From the NCBI GenBank assembly GCA_016946835.1, contig JACVTC010000058.1:622501-686500 (forward strand): 64,000 bases of DNA, given 5' to 3'. Both the position numbers and the translations under genes were made by a program. The stretch comes from Neocallimastix lanati (nom. inval.). Taxonomy: Eukaryota; Neocallimastigomycota; Neocallimastigomycetes; Neocallimastigales; Neocallimastigaceae. The notes beneath the pieces were generated by a model. That model was not told where the DNA came from and did not search any database. It saw only the letters and a list, made by a program, of their open reading frames with translations. Shown here piece by piece: positions 51,562 through 64,000 of this stretch (position 1 is the first letter of the stretch; every line of letters begins with the position of its first letter).

Positions 51562-52353
51562 ATGTCTAGTAATTCATTACCTTCATATGATGATTTAGTA
51601 AAACAAGGTAATCTAGTAAAAAAAGATGATGATATAGATGAAACTATTCCGGGATATGCAGCACCACCACGTGATGATACTAATAATAGATATAAACAAT
51701 ATGCAAATGAAATAAATCCTCCAGACCATGAAATTCTTGTATTTAAGCCAAACTATTTATCTAAAAGACATAATATATTATGTTTAAGGGAAGGATTTAG
51801 TCAATTTTGTAGTCATGTATTAATTGTCGTAGATAGTGAAGGTAAAGAATTATACAATTGTAAAGATAAAGGAAATAGAATTGTTCTTTATGATATAGAT
51901 AAAACACCAATTCTTAATGCCTATGCAGAAAATAGCAACTATCAAAATATGCGTATCTTTGAAGGTAAAAAAGAAGATGTTTTTGTTGGATCAATTAAAA
52001 CAAATGATGATATCGATTCAGACCAACGTACTTATATTGCTGATTTTATTAATAAGATTACTCGTAATGATGAAGAATTAGAAATTAGATATAATAAAAT
52101 CGATGATTATTATGGTGTTTATTGTAATAGAGGATTACCCACAGAAACTATGATAGGTAAAATAAAAAAAGCTTCAAATATTAGTAGAAAAATTATGATA
52201 GAGTATGCTCCAAGAGTAGATTATATGTATATGCTTGCTCTTGGTGTTGCCTTTTTGAGATATGAAGCTATTCGTCAAGCTATCCATAGAAAGAAAAGTT
52301 TTCTACATGGATATGGTGGATTAGGAGTCGCTGTTTTTAATAGTAGTTACTAG
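51562..52353 (+). CDS. LURP-one-related (tubby-like fold) protein, paralogue 1
   Basis: A 263-aa intronless protein of the LURP-one-related (LOR) family, small beta-barrel proteins with a central hydrophobic helix related to the tubby C-terminal domain; their biochemical role is generally unknown. The N-terminus (1-60) is polar with Pro/Tyr motifs (LPSYDDL, IPGYAAPP). The LOR core (about 55-245) shows strand-like segments FSQFCSHVLIVVDSEGKELY, KTPILNAYAE, RTYIADFINKITRNDEELEI and the C-terminal helix VDYMYMLALGVAFLRYEAI. The start at 51562 follows an A-rich leader and gives the longest frame. A paralogue lies 1.3 kb downstream on the same strand. Family call is by recognition of fold-typical segments, without a search. 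Confidence 0.75.
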   Translation: MSSNSLPSYDDLVKQGNLVKKDDDIDETIPGYAAPPRDDTNNRYKQYANEINPPDHEILVFKPNYLSKRHNILCLREGFSQFCSHVLIVVDSEGKELYNCKDKGNRIVLYDIDKTPILNAYAENSNYQNMRIFEGKKEDVFVGSIKTNDDIDSDQRTYIADFINKITRNDEELEIRYNKIDDYYGVYCNRGLPTETMIGKIKKASNISRKIMIEYAPRVDYMYMLALGVAFLRYEAIRQAIHRKKSFLHGYGGLGVAVFNSSY

Positions 52354-53628
<1,275 letters not shown>

Positions 53629-54249
53629 ATGATAACAAATTTGCAAAACATTGATAGCTTAAGCGTTATTGATAATCAATATGTAACTAAGCAAAATGGT
53701 ACCTTTTATATAAGAGAATCAGGCATTTTTAGTGTTAAAAGATTTATTACCGATAGTGACGGTAATGAATTGTTCAAATTTAAATTGCTAAGAGATGGAT
53801 TTACTCTCTTCGGCCAAAATAAAAACCCAATTCTTAATGCAACTGTTAATACCAGGGGAAATAAGGAATTAAATATTTATATAGGTAATGAAAAGGATAA
53901 ATTAATTTCAGTTTTTAGGAAAAATTTAAAATCTAATTACGGAGAACAGAGCTATACAGCTAGTTTCTTCAATAAAACAACCGGAAATGAAGAAGTATTA
54001 GAAATTGTTCATAATAAGTTCAAGAAAAATGATACTGTTTATCTTTATAAAGGAACTAATAATGAAAGAATAATTTGTAAGATACAACGAAGTGGTAGAA
54101 AATTTTCTCTTGAGGTGCCTGCATTTGTTGACTATGTATATATGATTACTATTGGTCTTTGTCTTTTAAAATTTAGTGATATAGAGAATTTGGAATCTTT
54201 TGAACAAGCGAATGATGGAAATCAGATAAATAACTATCAATATTCATAA
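53629..54249 (+). CDS. LURP-one-related protein, paralogue 2
   Basis: A 206-aa protein if it starts at the ATG at 53629; the frame is open 108 bp further upstream, but those codons are Ile/Leu/Tyr-rich A/T sequence without an ATG in a good context. The core aligns with paralogue 1 segment by segment: FSVKRFITDSDGNELF with FCSHVLIVVDSEGKELY, NPILNATVN with TPILNAYAE, SYTASFFNKTTGNEEVLEI with TYIADFINKITRNDEELEI, and VDYVYMITIGLCLLKF with VDYMYMLALGVAFLRY. It lacks the Pro/Tyr-rich N-terminal tail. A tandem duplication followed by strong divergence is inferred. Function unknown. Confidence 0.75.
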   Translation: MITNLQNIDSLSVIDNQYVTKQNGTFYIRESGIFSVKRFITDSDGNELFKFKLLRDGFTLFGQNKNPILNATVNTRGNKELNIYIGNEKDKLISVFRKNLKSNYGEQSYTASFFNKTTGNEEVLEIVHNKFKKNDTVYLYKGTNNERIICKIQRSGRKFSLEVPAFVDYVYMITIGLCLLKFSDIENLESFEQANDGNQINNYQYS

Positions 54250-55334
54250 ATAATTTATTTCATTTATATATAAATATATCATTTTAAAAAAATTTTTTTT
54301 TCTTTTTTTATTTTTTAAATATATATATTAAGATATTACATAAATAAATATAAAAGTAAATGTATATATATTAAAAGTAAATAGAGAAAAAATATTTATA
54401 TTTACATTCTAAAGATTAAATATCATTTAAGCATATAAAAAGTATAATATATAATAAAATATTATAAAATATAATAAAATATAATAAAATATAATAAAAT
54501 ATAATAAAATATAATAAATAGTTAAATTTATGTATAAAGTACAGATTGAATAAAATATAATAAATAGTTGAATTTAAATATAAAGTACAAATTGGATAAA
54601 TAAGATAAAATAAAATAAAAATAAAATAAAATAAAATAAAATAAAATAATAAATAAATAAATAAATAAATAATGTATTGGAATATGAATATGTGAAATAT
54701 ATGTGAAATAAACTAAAAAGAAAAGTATTTTATAGTTTGTAAATATAAGATTTTATTATTAACATTAATATTATTTTTTACTATTTTATTTTATGTTTTT
54801 AATTTTTTAATTTATTTTTCTTTCAGAATATTTTTTTTAATTATTCATTATATTAACATACTAAATTATATATATATATATATATACATATTTTTTTTTT
54901 TTTTGTATTATTATTATGCTTTATTATCTTAATGGTCAAAAAAACATTAATATATGATTAATATAAATATCCTTATTAATTTTTATATAATGATATTTAT
55001 ATTAATCATATATTTAAACTTTTTTTTTTTTTTTTTTTTTTTACTTAAAATATATGCATATATATATTCCAATAAATCAAACAATAGGATAAAATAATAA
55101 AATTATATGATTTAAAAGTTATAAAATATAAAAATTTAAAAATTTAATTTTTTTTACAAATCAAAATTACAAATAATTTTTTTTATTTGATTATATCATA
55201 TCTTTTTTTTTTTTTTTTTTTTTTTATTATGGTCATAATACTATTATTGTTTATAATACTTATTTGAATATATATATATATATTCAAATAAATTAGAAAA
55301 TATAACAAAAATTATATGATTTAAAAGTTATAAA

Positions 55335-55366
<32 letters not shown>

Positions 55367-55416
55367 GATTTGTAAAAATTTAAAAATTTAATTTTTTTTA
55401 TAAATCAAAATTACAA

Positions 55417-55469
<53 letters not shown>

Positions 55470-56131
55470 ATAAATTGTATTAAAATTATAATTATAATTT
55501 ATTAATGAAAAATTAATTAAATTCATTATTTTTGTTAAGCATCCATAATATTTTATTATTTTCTATAATAAAAAAATTGTTTTTGATGCTCTTGATAAAT
55601 ATCTATCTTCATTATTAATAATTGAATTATTATTATTATTTTTTTAAATGGATGTGTTTTCATAATATAAATATGAAATAAATATAAATAAAAATTAAAA
55701 TGCTTTTACATATGCTTTCAAACATTCATAAATTATTATTATTTAATAGTTTCCATTCTTAAAATGTAATTTTTTTTTTAAAATTATTACATGTTAAAAT
55801 ATTAATTATTTTTGTTATAATATATATGAAAAATTTTTTTCCTTTTATTTTATTTATTTTATGTAAATTATATTTTAATATAATTTTATTTTTTTAAAAA
55901 ATATTATAAAATGATATATATTAAAGTTTTCATATCGTATAATTAAAATTATTATAAAAAATTATTTACCATTAAATAAAATTGAAAAAGAAATAAAAAA
56001 GTTTAAAAAAAAAAAAATAATAATAATAAATTAAAAAATGTATATTAGATGAAGAATGAAGAGGAAAAATTAGTTTTATTAGGATTTATACATATATATA
56101 ATTATACCATTTAAAATTAAGGTTCATTAGT

Positions 56132-56168
<37 letters not shown>

Positions 56169-56216
56169 GAAAGTGTAAAATAATTTCAATAATTTTTTTA
56201 AAAAAAAGTTATTTTG

Positions 56217-56267
<51 letters not shown>

Positions 56268-57081
56268 ATTCTAATATTAATATCTGAAAAATTAATAATT
56301 AACATCATAATAAATATTAAAAATAAGGTTATTATTTATAATTATAATAAATAGTTAAATAATAATAATAATAAAAATGATAATAATAATAATAATAAAA
56401 ATGGTAATAATAATGAATAATAATAAAAAATAATGATAGTAATGAGAATCATAATAATGAAAATAGTAATAATAATACTACTATCGTTAATAATAATAAA
56501 GATAGTAATGAAAATAATAATGATGAAAATAGTAATAATACTATTACTATTACTACTACTATTTATAATAGTAATGATAATAAAATTAAAACTATAATAA
56601 TTAATAATAAATAATAATTAATATGAATAATATTAATAATAGTATATATAATTTATATAATTACAAAATATTAAAAAAAATAGTTATAAATTAAAGTTTT
56701 TGTAATTTACAATTATTAAAACGATTAATTTTTTTTTAGAAAATCTTAATTTTATTTTTAACTTTTTGCATTATTTATACTATAATACATTATTAATAAT
56801 TATTAAAAGATATAGTTTTATAGTTATTAAATTCGTATTATATTTAATATGAAATAGGGCAAGTTTAAAAAAAAAAAAAATAAATAAGGAGAGAAATTAT
56901 ATTATATTATATTACATTTACTTTATATTACTAATTTAAATTTTTGTAATAATAAATAGTATAATATTTAATAATTATTAATAATTAATTATATGTTCGA
57001 AATAATTATAAAAATATATAAATTATTATTATTATAATTATTAATTATTATTATAACTATTAATTATTATAATTATTTTTT

Positions 57082-57121
<40 letters not shown>

Positions 57122-57410
57122 CTTTTATTTTATTTTGAAATATATAATATATCTAAAGAAGGAATAAATATTTTAAATAAATATAAAATTTAAAAAAAAG
57201 TTCAGTTTATATATTATATAAACAATGGTTAGTTGAATATTCAATAAACCAAATATGAAATTGTCATAATAATATATATTTATATAAGTTATTACAAACT
57301 ATTTTATTTCTATATGGTATTATCATCAATTCGAAAAATATATCCTTTTTTTTTTTTTTTTTTTTTATTTATATATTGTACCCATATTATATGAATATTC
57401 AGTAATATTC

Positions 57411-57442
<32 letters not shown>

Positions 57443-57803
57443 CATATAAATATATAGAGGGAAGAAATAGAATAAAAATTAATAAAAAAAAAAAAAAAAA
57501 AAAAAAAACTAATAAAATAAAAAGATCATATATATGTTATTATATACATAATTAATCAAATATAATATGCAGTAATAATAATACTTAATATAAGAAGAAA
57601 AAAAATAGAAATAAAATAAAGATATATATATTTTTTCGGATGAATATATGATATGATATGATATCAAATGTTTTTTTTTTTTTTTATTTCGTAAAAATAT
57701 ATATCTCTATGTATTTTATATATATACTATTTATGTTTAATTTTTATTTTAAACATTTTTTATTATATATTAAATATTATTTGAATTAATCGAGTATATT
57801 AAC

Positions 57804-57843
<40 letters not shown>

Positions 57844-58891
57844 ATGAATTCTATTTCTAGTTATTATTTGAACTATCAGGAATAATAAAGTAGAAATAAA
57901 AAGCAAAAAAATAATAATATATAAAATAAATAAAAAAAAAAAAAATTATATATATTTTCAACAATCAAAACAGAACAAAATTATAATTCAATATATATAT
58001 ATATATATCAATTATTTTTTCTTATATATATTCATATATATATTAAAGAAATTGAGAAATAATAATCTATAATAATTTAATATTATCATATACCTGAAGA
58101 TTATATTCTCATATTTTATAATGATATATATAATTGAATAACTATAATATTAACATATTGTTAAAATAAAAGTGATACTATTTGTTATTAATTTATTTAT
58201 AACAGTAACTTATCCTTAAAACTTTATTAAAAAAAAAAAATCAATAAAAAGAAACCATTATTTCATTATTATAAACTCAATATATCTAAAGAAAAAGATA
58301 ATATATATAGATATCAATTATTAAATTACTTATAAAATAATTTCAAGGAAAAGCGAATAAACGTCTATTGAAAGAAAAAAGCCAAAAAGGCTTAAAAAAA
58401 AAAAATAAAAATAAAAAATAAAAAAACAAACAAACAAACAAAAAAAAAAAAAAAAAAAAAATAAAAATAAAAGAGAAAGAACTCAGGAAAAAAATTAAAA
58501 AAGAAAAATTTATTTTTATCAATAAACCTTTATTCATTGAATATTATTCTTTTTTTGATTTTGTATCTTTTTTTTTTATTTCTAAATTTTTTTTGTAATC
58601 ATCATAATACAAAATAAAATAAAATAAAAAAAAAAAAAAAAAACGTTTTGATTATTGCTATATATAATTAAATAAGTGGAACATAATTAATATTACAAAA
58701 GTATAATTATATACATATACATATATATATAAATCATTATAAGTTATATATATTTTAAAAATAGATAAAAATTTTTACTTAATTTTTTCTTTCTTTCTTA
58801 TTTTTATATATATATATATATATAAAATAATAATAATACAAAATTTATATATAATTATAAAATGGAAAATTTTGTTATATAAAAAATAAAT
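54250..58891. other. A/T-rich intergenic block with local duplications
   Basis: No gene recognised. It holds a 10-bp (AAAATATAAT)n run at about 54448-54520, an (AAAAT)n run at 54600-54650, and many T tracts (for example 55020-55042, 55414-55467, 56219-56260). 55098-55175 is duplicated at 55300-55420 (both contain AATTATATGATTTAAAAGTTATAAAA and ATTTAAAAATTTAATTTTTTTTA.AAATCA). An AAT/AGT codon-like repeat lies at about 56350-56620. Confidence 0.55.
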
Positions 58892-59318
58892 ATGTATATA
58901 TATGAAGTAAGTTTCATTTTAATATATATATATATATTTTAATATTATCTTTATGCCTATATATATTATGTATAATTATTTTTATAAATAATATATTAAC
59001 CTTTTTTTTTTCTTCCATAAATAATTTATTTGTATTTAATATATAATTTATGTTATAATATAAAATATAAATATATAAATATATGTAATATGTAATAGGT
59101 GTGTCTAAAACAATTATTTGGATGCTTTCGGACCAAGGAGGATAAGGAAGAAAAAGAAAAATCGGATATGATTGATAAAGAAATTCAGAAAGATAAGCAA
59201 AGACTGAAAAAGGAATATAAAATGCTATTACTTGGTTAGTAAAAAATATTACTTTAGTAATATTAATTAATAATAATCTAATAATAATAATAATCTAATA
59301 ATAAAAATAATAATAATC

Positions 59319-59354
<36 letters not shown>

Positions 59355-59366
59355 TAATAATAATAA

Positions 59367-59444
<78 letters not shown>

Positions 59445-60336
59445 TTAAAAGATATTTGGATAATTGTGAATAAAAATTTTTTTCTATTTTATTTTTTCAT
59501 TTTATTTTTATTTATTATATTAATTTTTATAATTTAATAATTATTCTTTAAACTAATATTATTTAAAGAAAAAAAAAAAAAAAAGATAAAATAAAATTTT
59601 TAGATATTATTAAAATATTAAAAATTAAAATATTAAAATATTAAAAAATTAAAATACTAATTAAAATATAAAAATTATTATTTGCATATATAAATATTTA
59701 TATAAATAATGAAGGACCGGGTGAATCAGGAAAATCAACAATATTTAAACAAATGAAAATTATTAATCAAAATGGATATCAACATGATGAACTATTGGAA
59801 TTTAAATCAAAAATATATCAAAATGTATTGGACAGCTTTTTTCAAATGCTGGAACATGGAAGAAGTATGGTTGCCCTTAATAAATTGGATAAACTATTCG
59901 AGAAACCCGAAAATGAAGTATATATATCCATTATATTCATAAATGAATAAAACATATTCATATATATACATAAATTAAACATCATTTATTATTTAAAATA
60001 ATAATATAAAAAATGAATAAAAATGATAAAATATTAAATAATATTAATAATTAAAATAAATTAATAATGAATATTATATATATGTATATATATATGTAAT
60101 TATTTTTTAATAAATTAAAAATTAAAAATTTATAATTAATAAAAAAAAAAAAAAAAAGGAAATTGCTAGAATATTAGAAAGAGGTAAAGATGCAATTATA
60201 TGTTCATGCAATTTTACTAAAGAACTAGCTGAAGATATTTATTCGGTCGTAACGGATCCAAATACAGAAAAAATTATGAATTATTGTTATGAACATCCTC
60301 AAGATTACTATCTAGTTGATTCAACTCAATAGTAAG

Positions 60337-60377
<41 letters not shown>

Positions 60378-60732
60378 CATTTTTTTTATCATGATAATAT
60401 TTATTAATTTATATTATTATTATTTACAATGATTGTTATTATTATTACTTTCGTATTAAACTTTTAATTAATTCTATTTTTTCTATATATTACCCATTTT
60501 TTTTTGTTATTATTAACCAAAAACAAAAATAATAAGTTTTTTTAATAATGTAATGAGAATTGGTGAACCAGAATATTTACCTACAGAACAAGATATATTA
60601 TTATGTAGATGCAAAACTACCGGTATAGCTGAAATACATTTTACATATGAAGAACTAAATATACAGTAATTATTATAATAAAGAATAAAAAAAAATAAAA
60701 TCATAAATATTTAATGAAAATAGTATATGAAT

Positions 60733-60787
<55 letters not shown>

Positions 60788-61804
60788 GTAATTATAATAA
60801 TAATAATAATAGTAATTATAATAATAATAATAATTATTATAATAATAATAATAATAATTATAATAACAATAATAATAATATAAATAAATAAATAAATAAA
60901 AAAAATAGTTAGAATAGTTTTAAGTTATAATTGATTGTATTATATTTATTTAATTTTTTTTCTTTTTCAATTTGTTAAAAATAGTTTATTCGATGTAGGA
61001 GGGCAAAGATCAGAAAGAAGAAAATGGGTAAATTAAATTTAATTAATTTATATATATAATTCTTCAATTTTTTTTTTAAAAAAAAAAAAGATATAAAGAT
61101 GACAAAAGTAATATTAAATAATAATAAATATAATAACTTATCTATAAACAATATATATATGTATACAGATTAGTTGTTTTGAAGCTGTCACATCAATTAT
61201 TTTCTGTGTTTCACTTTCAGAATATGATCAAACATTAATTGAAGATAATAAACAAGTAATTATTTTTTTTTCTTTAATTGATGAATTAATAAATAAATAT
61301 ATTTACATTAATATTTTATTTTATACTATTATAAAAAAAAAAAAAAAAATTAAAAAAAATTTTTTTAATATTCTATATAATAGAATCGTATGGTAGAGAG
61401 TCTAATGCTTTTTGATTCAGTTGTGAATAGTAGATGGTTTATTAGAACTTCTATAATTCTTTTCTTAAATAAATATGATTTATTCGTTATAAAACTAAAG
61501 AAAATTGTAAGTCTTGTTTTATATATTATTAAAATTATATAATATATAAATAAATTTTGATAATTTGATAATATACAATGAATTAATTGCAATTAAATTT
61601 AATATAATATATATGTATATATATAATTAAATAATATTTAAACAATGTTTCAATAATTAAAAAAAAAAAAAAAAATATAGCCATTAGAAAATTTTTTCCC
61701 AGATTATTCAGGTAAATAAATATGCCATAATAAAATAATATAAAATTAAAATTTATATAATCTAATCTATATATAGGATATATAAAAAAAGATATATATA
61801 TATC

Positions 61805-61835
<31 letters not shown>

Positions 61836-62494
61836 GAAATTAATATATTAATTATAAATATATATATATATATATACTATAAATATTTAAAAAATTAAAA
61901 GGTGAAAAAGAACCAAAGAAAGCAGCATCATTTATAAGGGATAAATTTTTACAAAAAAATAAAGCAAAATTAGCAATATTTCCTCAGTAAGTTTTTCCCT
62001 TTTAAATATTAACACATATATATATTAAAATTTAAACCAAATAAAACTTAAATATATTAATATATTTTAATATTTTTTATTATCATATATTTATAAAAAA
62101 AAATTAATTTAAAAATAAATAAAAACAAAAAAAAAAAAAAAAATGATAATAAAATAGTTTAACTCAAGCTACAGATACTAAAAATGTTAGTATTTATTAT
62201 AAATATTTCAATTTGAAAAATATATTTATATATAATTATAATGATAATAATATCATTAATAAATAAATAAATAAATAAATAAATAATAAATAATAGATAA
62301 AGCATGTATTTTTCTCAGTATATACTACAATTGTACAGGTAAATAATAATTTTTTAAAATTACAATAATACATAAATATCATAAAATTATATTTATTATT
62401 ATTTTTTTTTATTATAAAAATTTAATAAATAATAAAATATTTATAAATTTATTTTAAAAATTAGAATGCTTTGAAAGATTCTGGAATTCTGTAG
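58892..62494 (+). CDS. Heterotrimeric G-protein alpha subunit
   Basis: A GTP-binding switch protein coupling membrane receptors to effectors. Thirteen exons read through in frame: 58892-58906 (uncertain), 59099-59234, 59715-59917, 60159-60331, 60537-60665, 60985-61027, 61169-61255, 61384-61506, 61681-61711, 61902-61986, 62158-62185, 62303-62338 and 62465-62494, totalling 372 aa. All GTPase motifs are present: GPGESGKST (P-loop), the catalytic Arg in RCKTTG (switch I), [12 protein letters not shown] (switch II), NKYD (guanine specificity) and TQATDT; the C-terminus is KDSGIL. Introns are GT-AG, mostly 75-320 bp, the largest 480 bp with an (AAT)n array. Odd point: where the family has Met-Gly-Cys, exon 2 reads Phe-Gly-Cys preceded by more coding sequence, so the myristoylation start is missing in this model. 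Exon 1 (MYIYE, donor GTAAGT) is a guess. Confidence 0.88.
59278..59446. repeat. (AAT)n microsatellite in G-alpha intron
   Basis: About 165 bp of AAT repeats with a few AAAAT interruptions, inside the intron 59235-59714. Confidence 0.9.
60738..60885. repeat. (AAT)n microsatellite in G-alpha intron
   Basis: About 145 bp of AAT repeats with AATTAT interruptions, inside the intron 60666-60984. Confidence 0.9.
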
Positions 62495-62539
62495 ATAACA
62501 CAAATATATAGCAACACTTAAAAAAAATAAATAAATAAA

Positions 62540-62570
<31 letters not shown>

Positions 62571-63489
62571 TAATAAAAAAAAAAAAATCACAATATTAAT
62601 ATTAAGTAAATATAACTATATAAAAAATTAATAAATAATGATAATATCAATATATATATAAATAGTATATATAAATAGAAAAAGAAAATACGTTTATATA
62701 TATGTATATATATATAAATTAGATACATATAAAACATCAACTTTTGAAAAATGGAAATATTTATAATATATTAAATTTTACTATTTATAATTAAATAATC
62801 AACTTTTTTCTATTCATTCTTATTTTTTATTTTTTATTTATTTATTTTTATTTTATTGTTTATTTTTACTTTATTCTAAAATTATTAATATTTTATTAAT
62901 TATTTTTTTTCTTTTTTTTTTTTTTTTTTTTTCTTTTTCTTTCTTAAATAATATATATATATATATAAATTAGATTTTAGATAATATATATATATATTTT
63001 TTTTTTATTTTAATTTTATTTTTTTATAGTTTTATAATTTTTATATCTTTTATAATTTAATTTACTTTAGTTTAAAATCTATTCCATTTTATTTAATAGT
63101 ATTAAGAATTAAGTTTAACTTGATAAAATTATGTAATATTAATATTTATAAAAAATTATAAATAATAAAAATAATCGTGGCTTATATTATTGATGTATCA
63201 TGTAATGTTTTTAAATAAATAAAAATGTAATCTATAAAAATAAATAATTCATGTATTAATTAAAAAATTGATCATTAATAAATAAAAAAAATAAAACATT
63301 TTTAAAATAAGAAGTTGAAAAAAATTTAAAATAAAATTTTTATTTTATCATAATATTATAAAATGAAACTATGATAAGTAAAAAAAAAAAAAAAAAAACA
63401 TATTTATATATATATTATCAAAAATATTTTTATCTTTAATGTAATTTACTATTACTACTTATTAGTAATGATAACAAAAATACTAAAAA

Positions 63490-63525
<36 letters not shown>

Positions 63526-63834
63526 AAAATGAATAAATAAATAAAAAATGAATAAAATAATAAAATTTTTTTATATAAGTGTAAATGAGTAATTCTTTGA
63601 TAAGTACTTTTCACTTTTTACCTTTGAATAGAACAAAAAAAAGAAAAATTAATATTAAATTATAAAATATAAAATAAAATGAGTATAATAATAGCTCTGT
63701 GTTTATGTATATACAATAAGCAGTCGTGTTAAATAAAATAAATCTAAAATAAATAAATAAATAAAAAAAACTACATTTATACATATATTTCTAAAATATT
63801 ATTTTTTATGTAATTTGCTACTTCAACTTCTATT
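62495..63834. other. A/T-rich 3' flank of the G-alpha gene
   Basis: No gene seen. An (AAT)n run lies at 62538-62571, T tracts at 62910-62932, and (AAAT)n runs at about 63492-63530. Confidence 0.5.
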
Positions 63835-64000
63835 AAATGCTTTTCTTTCTTTAAAACTCGTTATTTTAGTTTCATTTGACTTTAGTTCAGTTCTTTACTA
63901 TGCACCTTTATTTGAATTAAATAAAAAGAATACAGAAAAATTACAATCTGTTTTTAATTGAGGTTTGTTTTGAAGTTTTAAGAGTTTAAAAATAAAACAT
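63835..64000 (+). mobile_element. LINE fragment at right edge (decayed RT C-terminal region)
   Basis: The frame from about 63895 reads VLYYAPLFELNKKNTEKLQ then SVFN-stop-GLF-stop, which aligns with VIYYAPLFGSNKSRCSKAQKIINRGLYW of copy B. Both stops are TGA, at positions where B has an Arg and a Trp codon. The fragment continues beyond the window. It shows that LINE remnants flank the G-alpha gene on the right. Confidence 0.65.

Overview
This is nuclear DNA of a eukaryote with a genome that is overwhelmingly A+T: most intergenic sequence is A/T runs, microsatellites and poly(A)/poly(T) tracts, and introns are short GT-AG. The best fit is an anaerobic gut fungus (Neocallimastigomycota). This is an inference from composition, from fungal-type protein matches (class V myosin, L37, uL15/L28, a G-alpha subunit) and from a fungal-like 28S fragment; no species-level marker was seen.

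Layout. 1-2389 (minus): an uninterrupted 796-codon, low-complexity reading frame that runs off the left edge. About 2.4-11.9 kb: A/T-rich sequence without recognisable genes. 12.0-12.4 kb: a roughly 300-bp SINE- or ncRNA-like element ending in a T run and flanked by an 11-bp direct repeat. 12.84-13.87 kb: a chimeric retro-pseudogene on the minus strand (28S rRNA 3' part + 28S D1 part + RPL37 exon piece + poly(A)). 14.9-15.6 kb: RPL37 (+, three exons). 16.5 kb: a short LINE 3' end with target duplication. 17.8-18.4 kb: RPL28/uL15 (minus, three exons). 19.6-22.6 kb: an island of less A/T-rich, bacterial-looking but decayed coding sequence (a two-part protein with a metallo-beta-lactamase-type HxHxDH motif on +, and a MiaB/RimO-like methylthiotransferase on minus), abutted by a second, inverted copy of the 300-bp element at 22.6-22.9 kb.

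23-33.8 kb is A/T-rich and microsatellite-rich. 33.8-38.6 kb holds an intact class V myosin (1569 aa, one intron). 39.4-49.6 kb is a LINE graveyard with a clear nested history: an old element (B) is interrupted twice by young copies of a related LINE (A and C), each with poly(A) and 13-14 bp target site duplications; older fragments D-G follow. 51.6-54.2 kb carries two tandem LURP-one-related (tubby-like fold) paralogues. 58.9-62.5 kb is a 13-exon heterotrimeric G-protein alpha subunit whose usual Met-Gly-Cys start is replaced. A last LINE fragment sits at the right edge.

The genes do not form a pathway: this is a gene-sparse eukaryotic region with housekeeping, trafficking and signalling genes. 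The common theme is LINE activity, which explains the LINE copies themselves, probably the chimeric rRNA/RPL37 retrocopy, and possibly the 300-bp element. All coordinates, splice sites and residue numbers were derived by reading; family assignments are by recognition without database search.
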